This document shows positions 11,950-22,764 of a stretch of DNA of 64,000 bases, piece by piece (within the stretch, counting starts at the first letter, position 1; the number at the start of each line of letters is the position of its first letter). Made by a program: the position numbers and the translations under genes. The stretch comes from an endosymbiont of Lamellibrachia barhami (GTDB lineage: Bacteria; Pseudomonadota; Gammaproteobacteria; Chromatiales; Chromatiaceae): assembly GCF_011947365.2 (NCBI RefSeq), contig NZ_JAAVSH020000001.1, positions 1,088,234 through 1,152,233 on the forward strand, in the 5' to 3' direction. Under the pieces are notes generated by a model. That model was not told the DNA's origin. It ran no database searches and saw only the letters and a program-made list of their open reading frames with translations.

Positions 11950-14900
11950 CTAAATGGCAGCCAGTTGAGCCGCCTCCTCCACATCGACGGTGACCAGTCG
12001 GGAGACACCCGGTTCGTGCATGGTGACACCGGAGAGCTGATTGGCGATCTCCATGGTGATCTTGTTATGGGTGATGAAGATAAACTGCACCCGGTCGGCC
12101 ATCGACTTCACCAAATCGCAGAAACGGCCGACGTTGGCATCATCCAGGGGGGCATCCACCTCGTCGAGCATACAGAAGGGGGCCGGATTGAGCTGAAAGA
12201 TGGCAAAGACCAACGCCACCGCAGTCAGGGCCTTCTCACCACCGGAGAGGAGATGGATAGTGGAGTTCCGCTTGCCCGGTGGACGCGCCATTACGGTGAC
12301 GCCGGTATCCAGCAGATCCTCGCCGGTGAGCTCAAGATAGGCGTGGCCTCCGCCAAAGAGACGCGGAAACAGCTCCTTGATGCCGGAGTTGACCTGGTCG
12401 AAGGTCTCCTTGAAGCGGGTCCGGGTCTCCCGGTCGATCTTGCGGATGGCGTTCTCCAGCGTCTCCAGGGACTGGGTGATATCCGCATGCTGCTCATCCA
12501 GATACTTGATGCGTTCCGACTGCTCCTGAAACTCATCGATAGCCGCCAGATTGATCGGTCCCAAACGCTGGATTCTCATGCCCAGTCTTTCGACCCGCTG
12601 CTGCCAGGCCTGCTCAGTGGCATCCTCCGGCATCTCGCGGAAGAGCGCCTCCGCCTCCATACCGGTCTCCCGCAGTTGCTCTTCCAGGGTCTTGCAACGC
12701 ACCAGCACTTCCTGGCGTTGCAAACGACTCTGATCGAGATGGCCGCGCCGTTCCAGCACCTGCTGTTCTGCCTTGTGGCGCTCCTGCTCAAGGGTACGTA
12801 GTTGCGTATCCACCCCTTCAAGTCCTCTACGTACATCGGCGAGCGCCTTCTCCACGATAACACGCTGCGCCAGCTTCTCTTCCAGTTCTGCAATCTGTAA
12901 CTGCAATGGCTCATGACCGGCAGCAAGCAGCCCCTTGAGTTCATCCCGGCGTTCGGCCAGATGGCTCAGCTGACTGCGCATGCGGTCCAGATTCTGCACC
13001 AGGGAGCGCTGTGCGGTGCGCATCGATTCAATCTGCAGTGCCGCCTGATGGGTCTGGCTGCGCTGCTGATTGACCCGCTCCCGGACCTGGACAAGCTGAT
13101 CCCGCAAGACATCCCGCCGTTGCACCAGCTCCTCACGTCGTTTGCCCAGGGTCTCCATCGCCTCCAGTGCAGCGTGCAGGTGTTGCCGCGTCTGCTCCAT
13201 TAGTTCTCGATCCGACCCGATCTGTTCACGGATCTCAAGCTGTTCCTGCTGAAGTTGATCCCGGCGCTGGCGCAGATGATCGGCACGGGTGCGTTTGCCG
13301 CTGAGATTGGCCCTGATCTCGGAGAGTTTGCGATTGACATCGTTATAGGCGGATTGGGCCTGTTCCCTCGCCTGTTCAATCTGCTGCAGCGCGGCCCTGC
13401 CGTTTTCCACCGACTCCAGCAGACTCTCAGCCATCGTCTCCTGTGCCGCCAGTTCTACCTGCAGTCTTCGCAGATCTTCTTCCCTGGCCAGCACACCGGC
13501 GCTTTCATCACGCTCTCGGGTAACGCGCAGCCAGTTGGAACCGATCCAGTGGCCTTCCGGTGTGATGATTGAGGCGCCGGCGGGAAGGCTGCTGCGCATC
13601 GTCAACGCAGTGTCCAAATCCTCAGCAATGCGCACACTGCCAAGCAGACTCTCCATGGGATAGGGCGATTCGACCTGTGCCAGCAGACTCTCGTTGCCAA
13701 AACTCCCGGAAGAGGATGTGGTCAACCTTTCGACTAGCGTCAAGGCGCCTCTCTGCAACCCTTCCAGATGATCTTTCAATTCATCCAGTGTATCGACACA
13801 AACCGCCTGCAGATGAAAACCCAGTACGATCTCGACCGCACGCTGCCAGCGGGGCGCTACCTTGAGACTCTGGGCCAGTCTTGCCGCCTGCTGCAGATCG
13901 CGCTGCTCCAGCCACTGCGCCACCTCGTCGCCCTTCTTACCAAGCGCCGCCTGCTGCAAGGCTTCCAAGGAGGCCTGCCGCCCTTTTCCCGATTGTAGTT
14001 CGGCCCTTGCCTGATCGAGTCGGCGGGCCGACTGGCTGTTGGCTTCACGCTGGGCATTGATCTCCTCGACTTTGCCGGCAAGCTGCTCCTGCAGGGTTTC
14101 GACCCGCGCCTCCTGCTCCTGCTCCAGTGCCTCGAGTTCGTCGATCTCCGCCAGCAGTCGGGTATCATCGAGGCGCCCCAGCTCTTCGTCCAGACGCTGC
14201 AGGCGGCGCTGCAGGTTATCGCCCTGCTGCTCCAGGTGGTTGATGCGGGTTCGCTCGACCTGTGCGGTTTGCGCCGGTTCCGCCGCCTGTTGATTGAACT
14301 GATCCCACTCTGCCTGCCAGGTCTGCATCGCCTGCTCTGCCTGAAGCAGTGCTTCAGCAGTTTCGCTCTCCAGCGCCCGCGCCTCTTCAAGGCGAGGCTC
14401 CTCCAGCATCAGGTCGCCGTTAAGCTCCTCCAGTCGTGCCTCATCCTGGGAACGGTGGGCATCCGACTCCTGCCAGGTCTGCTCGACCTGTTCCAGATCC
14501 AACTCCTGCTGTCTCTTGGTATCGCGGGCAAACTGGATCGATTGCTCCAGTCCGGAGATCTCTGCGCCCAAGGCGTAGAATTGCCCCTGCACTTCATTGA
14601 AGCGATCATTGGCTTCCGTATGTTTTTCCCGGTCCGACTCGATCTCGGCCTCTAACCTGCGCTGACCGGCGAGTGCGGCTTCCAGCAGATTCTCCATCTC
14701 CGCCAATTTGCGTTCACTCTGTTGCAGATCCTCATCCAGAGTGCGCCAGCGCAGCGCCAGCAACTCCGCCTTTACCTGTCGCTCCTCCTGCTTGAGATGC
14801 TGGTATTTCTCTGCAGTGGCAGCCTGTCGTTGCAGATGTTGCAGCTGTTTCGCGACTTCGTCCCGCAGGTCTGTGAGGCGTTCAAGGTTTTCCCGGGTAT

Positions 14901-15456
14901 GGCGGATGCGCTTCTCCGTCTCCCGGCGGCGCTCCTTATATTTGGATATGCCCGCCGCCTCTTCCAGAAAGGCGCGCAGATCTTCCGGGCGCGCCTCAAT
15001 GAGACGGGAGATCATGCCCTGTTCGATAATCGAATAACTGCGCGGCCCGAGCCCTGTTCCAAGAAAGAGGTCGGTAATATCCCGGCGGCGACAGCGTATG
15101 CCGTTCAAAGAGTAGAGCGACTGACCGTCCCGGGATACCTGCCGCTTTACTGAGATCTGGCTGTACTTGGCGTACTGCCCACCCGCCCGGCCTTCGCTGT
15201 TGTCAAAAATCAGTTCGACAACTGCAGTGCCTACCGGTTTGCGAACGCTGGAGCCGTTGAAGATGACATCGGCCATCGATTCGCCACGCAGCATCTTGGC
15301 GGAACTCTCCCCCATCACCCAACGCACAGCGTCGATGACATTGGATTTTCCACAACCATTCGGGCCAACAACTCCCACCAGATTGCTGGGCATCGGAACC
15401 GTTGTCGGATCGACAAACGATTTGAATCCGGCGAGTTTGATTTTCTCCAGTCGCAT
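11950..15456 (-). CDS. smc: Chromosome segregation protein SMC
   Basis: MRLEKIKLAGFKSFVDPTTVPMPSNLVGVVGPNGCGKSNVIDAVRWVMGE; long coiled coils; LSGGEKALTAVALVFAIFQLNPAPFCMLDEVDAPLDDANV. Confidence 0.97.
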   Translation of the reverse strand: MRLEKIKLAGFKSFVDPTTVPMPSNLVGVVGPNGCGKSNVIDAVRWVMGESSAKMLRGESMADVIFNGSSVRKPVGTAVVELIFDNSEGRAGGQYAKYSQISVKRQVSRDGQSLYSLNGIRCRRRDITDLFLGTGLGPRSYSIIEQGMISRLIEARPEDLRAFLEEAAGISKYKERRRETEKRIRHTRENLERLTDLRDEVAKQLQHLQRQAATAEKYQHLKQEERQVKAELLALRWRTLDEDLQQSERKLAEMENLLEAALAGQRRLEAEIESDREKHTEANDRFNEVQGQFYALGAEISGLEQSIQFARDTKRQQELDLEQVEQTWQESDAHRSQDEARLEELNGDLMLEEPRLEEARALESETAEALLQAEQAMQTWQAEWDQFNQQAAEPAQTAQVERTRINHLEQQGDNLQRRLQRLDEELGRLDDTRLLAEIDELEALEQEQEARVETLQEQLAGKVEEINAQREANSQSARRLDQARAELQSGKGRQASLEALQQAALGKKGDEVAQWLEQRDLQQAARLAQSLKVAPRWQRAVEIVLGFHLQAVCVDTLDELKDHLEGLQRGALTLVERLTTSSSGSFGNESLLAQVESPYPMESLLGSVRIAEDLDTALTMRSSLPAGASIITPEGHWIGSNWLRVTRERDESAGVLAREEDLRRLQVELAAQETMAESLLESVENGRAALQQIEQAREQAQSAYNDVNRKLSEIRANLSGKRTRADHLRQRRDQLQQEQLEIREQIGSDRELMEQTRQHLHAALEAMETLGKRREELVQRRDVLRDQLVQVRERVNQQRSQTHQAALQIESMRTAQRSLVQNLDRMRSQLSHLAERRDELKGLLAAGHEPLQLQIAELEEKLAQRVIVEKALADVRRGLEGVDTQLRTLEQERHKAEQQVLERRGHLDQSRLQRQEVLVRCKTLEEQLRETGMEAEALFREMPEDATEQAWQQRVERLGMRIQRLGPINLAAIDEFQEQSERIKYLDEQHADITQSLETLENAIRKIDRETRTRFKETFDQVNSGIKELFPRLFGGGHAYLELTGEDLLDTGVTVMARPPGKRNSTIHLLSGGEKALTAVALVFAIFQLNPAPFCMLDEVDAPLDDANVGRFCDLVKSMADRVQFIFITHNKITMEIANQLSGVTMHEPGVSRLVTVDVEEAAQLAAI

Positions 15457-15631
15457 GGGCCGCTAAGATACACGAAAAATCGCCGTTGATACAGGGCGAA
15501 TTATAGAATAATTAGCTTTAATATATTAATTTATCTTATTGTTTTTTATTGTAATTAAGCCGTCACTTCTGAGTGAAGAGATACTCCCGTATAATCACCG
15601 CCAAATCAATCTATCCTGTGACGAAAAAAGC

Positions 15632-16021
15632 ATGCCCAGTCAGCCCAGCAAAGAATTGGAAACCTTCGATAATCCACGGCCTGAGCGGGACTACACCATC
15701 CGCATCAGCATCCCCGAATTCACCTGTCTCTGCCCCAAAACAGGACAGCCGGATTTCGCGGAGATGACCCTTGAGTATGTACCCGACAAACAGTGCGTTG
15801 AACTCAAGGCGCTCAAGATGTACATCTGGTCGTTCCGTGACGTGGGGGCCTTCCACGAGGCAGTCACCAACGAGATTCTGAGCGATCTGGTAGCCGCCAC
15901 TCAGCCTCGCTATATGCGCCTGACCGCAGAATTCAATGTGCGCGGCGGCATCTACACAACGGTGGTGGCCGACCACAAGGCCGACGACTGGACAGCGCCG
16001 GACGCCGTTACCCTGCCCTGA
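15632..16021 (+). CDS. queF: NADPH-dependent 7-cyano-7-deazaguanine reductase (short QueF)
   Basis: [53 protein letters not shown]; start chosen at [12 protein letters not shown]. Confidence 0.93.
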   Translation: MPSQPSKELETFDNPRPERDYTIRISIPEFTCLCPKTGQPDFAEMTLEYVPDKQCVELKALKMYIWSFRDVGAFHEAVTNEILSDLVAATQPRYMRLTAEFNVRGGIYTTVVADHKADDWTAPDAVTLP

Positions 16022-16025
16022 CCCA

Positions 16026-17300
16026 ATGGATTGCTGCATCGGCATCGACCTCGGCACCTCGGGCGTGCGGGCAATTGCCATTGATAGTGAAAAATCGATC
16101 GTTGCAGAGGCCGTTATCGACCTTCCGCCTCCCGAACGGGGGGGTGAAGGCAGCAGCGAACAACGCCCGGAATGCTGGTGGGATGCAGTGTTGGACGTGC
16201 TGTTATCGGTCGCCCAGCAGATCAAAGGGGTAGATATACAGGCCATCGCAGTCGATGGTACATCTTCCACCCTGTTGCTCTGCGACCCGCAGGGTTCACC
16301 GCTCACCACCGCCCTGATGTATAACGACAGCCGCAGCAAGGCTCTCCTGCCCGAGTTGGCTCGAGCGGCCCCTGCAAGCAGTCCGGTCAACAGCGCATTC
16401 TCCAGCCTTGCCAAACTGCTCTATCTGCGGCGGCAGATCGATAGCGAAAATTTCCTGGCACTGCATCAGGCAGATTGGATACTCGGCAGGCTCAGTGGCC
16501 ATTTTGGCCTCAGTGACGAGAACAACTGTCTGAAACTGGGGTACGACCCGGTGCAACGCCGCTGGCCCACCTGGATGAAATCCCTGGTGCTGCCGTCGGG
16601 CTGCCTGCCCGACGTGCGACCGCCTGGGACGATCATCGGCAGATTAAGAGCTGAGGTGGCAAACGCAACAGGCGTGCCCGCCAGCACACGCATTGTCACG
16701 GGTACCACCGACAGCAATGCCGCGACACTTGCGACCGGCGCGGCGGAGATCGGTGATGCCGTTACCTCCCTGGGCAGTACACTGGTGTTGAAGATCCTCT
16801 CTGACCAGCCGGTATTTGCAGCGGAATTTGGCATCTACAGCCATCGGCTTGGAGAGCATTGGCTGGTTGGCGGTGCTTCCAACAGTGGCGGCGCCGTCTG
16901 TGCGGATCTATTCAGCAGGGAAGAGATGACCACTCTGACACAGCAGATAGAGCCGGATAATCCGACCGGGCTCGACTACTATCCGCTGTTACAGCCTGGT
17001 GAGCGTTTCCCGGTCAATGATCCCGGTTTTGCACCCCGTCTCAACCCCCGTCCTGAAGACGATGCGCGCTACTTTCAGGGCATTCTTGAGGGTATCGCCA
17101 ATATCGAGCGGGAGGGTTACGCGCTTCTGCAACGTTTGGGTGCACCCGCACCCAGACGGGTTATCTCGATAGGAGGGGGTGCGGGCAATGAAGCCTGGCG
17201 CCGGATTCGGGAGCGGTTATTGGGTGTTCCGGTGGAGCGGGCAGTACAGCAACAGGCAGCCTATGGGACCGCTCTGTTGGCGCTGGCGGCGGTCAGCTGA
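16026..17300 (+). CDS. FGGY-family carbohydrate kinase (xylulokinase-like)
   Basis: CCIGIDLGTSGVRAIAID, IQAIAVDGTSSTLLLCD, TSLGSTLVLKIL, ISIGGGAGNEAWRRIR; upstream ORF extension (from 15936) overlaps queF. Confidence 0.9.
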   Translation: MDCCIGIDLGTSGVRAIAIDSEKSIVAEAVIDLPPPERGGEGSSEQRPECWWDAVLDVLLSVAQQIKGVDIQAIAVDGTSSTLLLCDPQGSPLTTALMYNDSRSKALLPELARAAPASSPVNSAFSSLAKLLYLRRQIDSENFLALHQADWILGRLSGHFGLSDENNCLKLGYDPVQRRWPTWMKSLVLPSGCLPDVRPPGTIIGRLRAEVANATGVPASTRIVTGTTDSNAATLATGAAEIGDAVTSLGSTLVLKILSDQPVFAAEFGIYSHRLGEHWLVGGASNSGGAVCADLFSREEMTTLTQQIEPDNPTGLDYYPLLQPGERFPVNDPGFAPRLNPRPEDDARYFQGILEGIANIEREGYALLQRLGAPAPRRVISIGGGAGNEAWRRIRERLLGVPVERAVQQQAAYGTALLALAAVS

Positions 17301-17314
17301 TCCAGTCGAGAATG

Positions 17315-17346
17315 CCTGATCCGCTGCGCTTGATCAGGCCTACATA
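17315..17346. repeat. REP-like palindrome CCTGATCCGCTGCGCTTGATCAGGCCTACATAGG
   Basis: CCTGATC...GATCAGG inverted repeat; near-copies at 44325, 54488 and related forms at 46279, 53722, 54431. Confidence 0.75.
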
Positions 17347-17373
17347 GGATCCGGCGTTTGAGCGTAGACTAGT

Positions 17374-18768
17374 TTATCTCGCGCCCTTGGCCAGCAGCAC
17401 GACTTCCACCGTTTCGAGCAGGATGATCAGGTCCAGAAAGAGGCCGGTATTTTTTACATAGTAGAGATCGTACTCCAGCTTCTTACGGGTATCCTCCCGG
17501 TTGGCGGCGTAGGCGTACATCAGCTGAGCCCAACCGGTCATCCCCGGTTTTACCCGGTGGCGCTCCGAATAGAATGGAATCTCCTGGCTCAGGCGCTGCA
17601 CGAACTCAGGGCGTTCAGGCCGGGGACCGACCAGGCTCATATCCCCCTTGAGGACATTATAGAGTTGGGGCAGTTCATCGAGCCGCGCAAAACGCAGGAA
17701 TCCGCCCAAACGGGTCACGCGGGTATCGTTCCTGCTCGCCCAGCGGGCACCATCCGCCTCGGCGTTCACCTTCATACTGCGAAATTTGTGGATACGGAAC
17801 AGCTTGCCATCCTTACCGACACGGGTCTGGTGGTAAAATACCGGATGGCGCCCGGCTGAACTGATCAGACTGGTGATTGCGATAAGCAACATCACCGGCA
17901 AAAACAAGATCAACAATATGAGACTGGAGACGATATCCAAAACCCGTTTCAGATGGATTGATAATGCACCGCTGTAGAAGCCGGTTGAGAAGAATATCCA
18001 ACTGGGATGCAACAGGTCGATCTTGATAATTGCATCTTCCTTTTCAAAAAAGGTCAGCAGGTCCAGTATCTCCACTCCACGCATCTTGCAATCAAGCAAC
18101 TCATTGACTGGCAAGCCCTTTCGGCGGTCATCCACCGCAACCACAATCTCATCCACCGCCATGCGAATCGCAATGTCGTAGAGATCCTGCTCCTTGGGAA
18201 TCTGCCGGTAGTCATCAATGAGACTGATGCTGTCCCCCAGGTTTACAAAACCGACGACAACAAATCCCAGGGTCGGGTTTTGAATATAGAGTTCTTCTAT
18301 TCTGTCGGCATTGATGCCGGTTCCCAGAACCAATACACGCCGCTTTCGGGAATCAGCCCCTGTTACCCGGACAAAAATCGACCTCAAAATCAACACGCCC
18401 GCCATGGAGATCAGCAGGCTGAGACCGAACTCTTTTCGTGGAATCGAGATCTCGGGCCAGATATAGAAGATAAGACTCATCAGGACCGCGCCGATACCAA
18501 AGACGATCAGTAGCCGCAGCACGAACCCTGACGCACGCTCCAGGACACCGCGCTGGTAAAGTCCCAGAGCGATCATGGAACTCATCATCACCAGCGCATA
18601 GACGCTGGCTGACGGCAGCATCTCTTCGGGTAGTCCACCCGTGTTTTGGGAGGAGAAAAAGTGTTGGAGATAGAGGGCCAGCCAGACTGATCCTGCAAAG
18701 ACAAGGATCTCAATCTCCCCCAAAATAAGAAATGACTTTGAAATGAAGTAGCCGAACAACCTGATCAT
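17374..18768 (-). CDS. Polyprenyl glycosylphosphotransferase (exopolysaccharide initiating sugar transferase, EpsB/TIGR03013-like)
   Basis: N-terminal TMs and C-terminal bacterial sugar transferase motifs (LKRVLDIVSSLILLILFLPVMLLIAI, GKLFRIHKFRSMKVNAEADGARWA, RFARLDELPQLYNVLKGDMSLVGPRPERPEF, KPGMTGWAQLMY). Confidence 0.9.
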   Translation of the reverse strand: MIRLFGYFISKSFLILGEIEILVFAGSVWLALYLQHFFSSQNTGGLPEEMLPSASVYALVMMSSMIALGLYQRGVLERASGFVLRLLIVFGIGAVLMSLIFYIWPEISIPRKEFGLSLLISMAGVLILRSIFVRVTGADSRKRRVLVLGTGINADRIEELYIQNPTLGFVVVGFVNLGDSISLIDDYRQIPKEQDLYDIAIRMAVDEIVVAVDDRRKGLPVNELLDCKMRGVEILDLLTFFEKEDAIIKIDLLHPSWIFFSTGFYSGALSIHLKRVLDIVSSLILLILFLPVMLLIAITSLISSAGRHPVFYHQTRVGKDGKLFRIHKFRSMKVNAEADGARWASRNDTRVTRLGGFLRFARLDELPQLYNVLKGDMSLVGPRPERPEFVQRLSQEIPFYSERHRVKPGMTGWAQLMYAYAANREDTRKKLEYDLYYVKNTGLFLDLIILLETVEVVLLAKGAR

Positions 18769-18974
18769 CGAACAGTCGATTCACTCCAAAATATTGGATC
18801 AGCGAGTCATAGACACTCGTAATCAGAGCTGACTCTCAATAAAACCTACAGGCAAAACGTCCGTTGTTTCCCAACCTCGGAGGAGTATACACTATTCCAT
18901 AGCCATTCCACCGGAAGGCGCTGCCTGTAAACCCTGTTCTTTGACTTGGTTGAGATCCATTCTCAATTTCCACT

Positions 18975-21900
18975 CTACGCCAGCCCCACCTCCTCTACAT
19001 ATCGAGCAAATGCTTCTGCAGGCACGGGCCGCTGGTAAAGAAAACCCTGCACTTGCTGACAACCCATTTGTTGCAGGCACTGCTTCTGCGACACCGTCTC
19101 CACGCCTTCGGCAATGACTACCAGCCCCAACGCTTTTGCCATCGCAATTATGGCCTCCGCGATCGCTTGATCATCAGCATTCTCCGCTACATCCCGCACG
19201 AAGACGCGATCGATTTTCAGTTTCGTGATCGGCAAACTTTTCAGCTGCCCCATGGATGAGTATCCCGTGCCGAAATCGTCAATCGAAATTCCGACGCCAA
19301 GATCACGCAGCTTGTCCAGCATCTGGATGGATCGTGGGGAATTATCCATGATCTGGCTCTCGGTGATCTCAAACTCGATCCTCTGCGCCGGGCAGCACGT
19401 TTCCTGGAGTATACCGGTCACCGTCTCCACCAGATCCAATGCTCTGAACTGTTTGGCGGAAAGATTGATCGCCATGCATCCCAACTCGATACCTGCGTCC
19501 TTCCACGCTTTCAGCTGCCGACAGGCCGTACGTGTCACCCACTCTCCGATCGGCAGAATCAAACCTGTCTCCTCAGCCAACGGGATAAACTTGGCGGGAG
19601 AAACAAGCCCCATATCGGGGTGCTCCCAACGCAATAACGCTTCGGCGCCAATGATTCTGCCGTTCTCAAGACTGATCTGCGGCTGATAGTAGAGGCGCAG
19701 TTGATCCTCTTCCAAAGCGCCACGAAGACTGGTCTCCATCAGCACATGTTCAAAGGCCTGGGCGGTCATTTCGTCCCTATAGAATTGAAAACTGTTTATG
19801 CCTTCGCCCTTGGCCTGAAACATTGCCGTATTGGCATCACGCAACAGCTCATCGGCATCGGTGCCATCTTGCGGATAGATACTGATACCGACACTCGCGG
19901 TCAGATAGAGCTGATGCTGTGCGACTTCAAACGGCTGGTCAAAACTGCGAAGAAGTTTCTGCGCCAGAACAGCGCTATGCTCCGGCTGTTTCAGGTAGCC
20001 GGTAATCACGACGAACTCATCCCCACTGAACCTGGCAAGTGTATCGTCCTCCCGTAAGGTACCCCGCAGGCGTAACGCCACATCGAGCAGTAACTGATCA
20101 CCAACTTCATGACCAAAGCTCTCATTGATCTGCTTAAAACGATCAAGATCGATGTAGAGCACTGCCAGTGGATGGTTTTCACGATGGGCCGCGCTGATCC
20201 CCAAACGCAGACGATCCATGAACAACAGACGATTGGGAAGGTGGGTCAATTGATCCAAATAGGTCAACTGTTCGAGGTGACTCTCTTTCTCAAGCAGGCT
20301 CTGTTCCATCCCCAGGCGATCAGTGATATCCCGGCTCGTCTCAATGACGCCCTGCAACTCGCCTCCCAGCGTACGCAGAGGACTGAATGAGAGTTCATAG
20401 GTTCTCTTCTTACCGCTGCTGTCAGCCAGCGTTTCGGTGATAACCATCGGTTTGCCGGTAAAAAATACCGTTTTCATGGGACAGGGATGATCATAGAGCG
20501 GGGTTTCGAGTTCATCACAGGGACGCTCCAGTCCATGTCCCGCCTGATAGCACTTCAGACACTGCTTGTTATCGACCTTTTTAAACGCAGCGGCCTTGGC
20601 CGCACTGTTCATGAGTAGGACATTGTAATCGTGATCGATCACGCGCACCGGATCGGTAATACCATCGATAGTATTCTGCAGGAAGATACGTTGCTGTTCC
20701 GCTTTCTCTTCAGCCTCTTTCAGGTTGGTGATATCGAGAACCACGCCCAACATCTTGAGCGGATATCCCTCCTCATCCCTCTCCAGTTCCGCCTCTTCAT
20801 GAACCCAACGGACATTTCCATCGTCAAGGACGATTCGATGATCGATGCTATAGGGTTCATCACTTTCAAGTGCCGTATTGACCGCATCCTTGACCCGTTC
20901 GCGGTCTTCAGCATGCACGGCATTCAGAAAAGTCTCATAGGTCTCCTGCACGCTTCCAGGCTCCTGCCCAAAGATGCGGAAGATTTCATCTGACCAAGTC
21001 AGTCTGTTACCGACAATATCCCAATCCCAGTGGCCAAGCTGGCCGATAGCCTCAGCCAGGGAAAGCCTGGCATCGTTGATGCGCAAATCGTTAAGGGTTT
21101 GGTCAAGAGCCGTGATATCCCTCGCAATACCGAGCACCCCGTAGATTTGGTCATTCGTGCCGTATAGGGGCATCTTATGTGTATCAAAGACGTGTAAGGA
21201 GCCATCCGCAAACGTTGCAGGATCATGGGGATTGTGGATGTGCTCTCCCTGTAAAGCCGCTCTATCATCCTGGCGAAACCCCATGATCCCCCTCTCCTCA
21301 TCACCCTGGATCAGTTCCGTTGGGAATCCCAACTCCTCGTCAGTTTTACCGAGCATCGATTCGACCTGCGTCCCAATTGCACGGGCATAACTCTCGTTGG
21401 CAAACAGATAGCGATACTGGTGGTCCTTGATAAAGATCCAATCCGGCGTAGCATCAACGATTGCGCTTAAGATTCGCTCTGAGTCCGCCAGTTTTTGTTC
21501 TGCGGTTTTCTTTTCGGTGACATCCTCATAAATAGCGACAACTTCTCCAGAGTTGAGTTTGTAAATGTAGTTGTCCCGCCATCCAGAGATACGGTCATCC
21601 CGATAAAACGCCATGGGAAATTGTTCCGGTTTTCCTGTTTTCCATACCCGCTGCAGTACGTCAAAAAGACCAAATATCTTAACCTCAGGAAAAACTTTCG
21701 ACACACGCTGGCCGATCAAGTCGGCTTTCACAATCCGTTCGGCACGTTCCCCCGCCTGATTGAAATCGCTGAAGATGAAGTCTTCACCATCATCAACCGC
21801 CTGATAGACGGCAACACAGTTAGGCATGTTATCCAGCAGGTTGCGATAGCGTGCATCAGAAGACTCCAGATTGCTGATTATCGGCTGCGTGACCCTCCGG

Positions 21901-22526
21901 ACCAGCAGTGACCCCAACAAAACCAACAATACTGAAACCACTGCAACTAAAATGCCTGCGCGGAGATAGGGCGCTCTGACATCCGCCACATCCGTTTTGA
22001 TGACGAGACCTATCCCGAGCTCTTTCACCGGTGCAAATGCCGCCATCACTTCTGCGCCCCGATAGTCCCACAACACCATGGTACCCTGTTTGCCAGCCAG
22101 GGCCTGACGCATGGGGGAACCTGCCTCACCGGGTTTTGCTGACCAAGGGAGTGTATTCGGGGGATCCGCCGCCACAAAATTTTTTGTTCGGCTGATGACT
22201 TTTATGGTATCTCCCAGACGCCGACCCACAATAAACTCTTCAGACCCCTTCAGGGACGATTGGGATCGTAAGGCATCATCAATCTGGGAGAGTGTGGCAT
22301 TCACCGCATCCTGCGCGTAATAAACGGCATGTTTCCGATCAAAGCGGGCCACAGCTCCAATCAGCTGGGCCTGTTGATTGACGTTTATCGAAAGGTGGTG
22401 AAGATGCTGGCTGAATGCAGCCCTATAGAGCAGGATAAAGGTAGCAGCAGCCACCAAAGCTGCAATCAACATCAAAATCACGACCAGGAAAATGGTCGGC
22501 TTTCGGCTCTTCAGATCTTTCCGCAT
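18975..22526 (-). CDS. Membrane sensor with multiple PAS domains plus GGDEF and EAL domains
   Basis: Periplasmic N-terminal region flanked by TMs; PAS/PAC repeats; GGDEF variant ARFSGDEFVVI; EAL region GAEALLRWEHPDMGLVSPAKFIPLAEETGLI, IDDFGTGYSSMGQLKSLPITKLKIDRVFV, VIAEGVET. Confidence 0.93.
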   Translation of the reverse strand: MRKDLKSRKPTIFLVVILMLIAALVAAATFILLYRAAFSQHLHHLSINVNQQAQLIGAVARFDRKHAVYYAQDAVNATLSQIDDALRSQSSLKGSEEFIVGRRLGDTIKVISRTKNFVAADPPNTLPWSAKPGEAGSPMRQALAGKQGTMVLWDYRGAEVMAAFAPVKELGIGLVIKTDVADVRAPYLRAGILVAVVSVLLVLLGSLLVRRVTQPIISNLESSDARYRNLLDNMPNCVAVYQAVDDGEDFIFSDFNQAGERAERIVKADLIGQRVSKVFPEVKIFGLFDVLQRVWKTGKPEQFPMAFYRDDRISGWRDNYIYKLNSGEVVAIYEDVTEKKTAEQKLADSERILSAIVDATPDWIFIKDHQYRYLFANESYARAIGTQVESMLGKTDEELGFPTELIQGDEERGIMGFRQDDRAALQGEHIHNPHDPATFADGSLHVFDTHKMPLYGTNDQIYGVLGIARDITALDQTLNDLRINDARLSLAEAIGQLGHWDWDIVGNRLTWSDEIFRIFGQEPGSVQETYETFLNAVHAEDRERVKDAVNTALESDEPYSIDHRIVLDDGNVRWVHEEAELERDEEGYPLKMLGVVLDITNLKEAEEKAEQQRIFLQNTIDGITDPVRVIDHDYNVLLMNSAAKAAAFKKVDNKQCLKCYQAGHGLERPCDELETPLYDHPCPMKTVFFTGKPMVITETLADSSGKKRTYELSFSPLRTLGGELQGVIETSRDITDRLGMEQSLLEKESHLEQLTYLDQLTHLPNRLLFMDRLRLGISAAHRENHPLAVLYIDLDRFKQINESFGHEVGDQLLLDVALRLRGTLREDDTLARFSGDEFVVITGYLKQPEHSAVLAQKLLRSFDQPFEVAQHQLYLTASVGISIYPQDGTDADELLRDANTAMFQAKGEGINSFQFYRDEMTAQAFEHVLMETSLRGALEEDQLRLYYQPQISLENGRIIGAEALLRWEHPDMGLVSPAKFIPLAEETGLILPIGEWVTRTACRQLKAWKDAGIELGCMAINLSAKQFRALDLVETVTGILQETCCPAQRIEFEITESQIMDNSPRSIQMLDKLRDLGVGISIDDFGTGYSSMGQLKSLPITKLKIDRVFVRDVAENADDQAIAEAIIAMAKALGLVVIAEGVETVSQKQCLQQMGCQQVQGFLYQRPVPAEAFARYVEEVGLA

Positions 22527-22764
22527 CTCTGATTACGCTGGATTCAGCGTCCCGCCTCGGCTTCGGTCGGGCACAAACCAATATGGATTTTTATTAGTAA
22601 TCATGAAGTTCCCGCCAATAGTCAATAAATCCGATATTTTTTGACTCTTTTCCACTACGCAGGATAGCGGCCAGCAACATTTTTTCTTAAATCAGCAGAG
22701 CGGAAAGTGATCAAGTGGACAACACGGGGATCCGGCAGGAAGCCGCCTCTCAAGAAACAGCGCG

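Noticed and set aside
11965-14655. Plus-strand ORFs inside smc (e.g. 11965-12801, 14236-14655)
   Set aside because: Low-complexity shadows of the SMC coiled coil.
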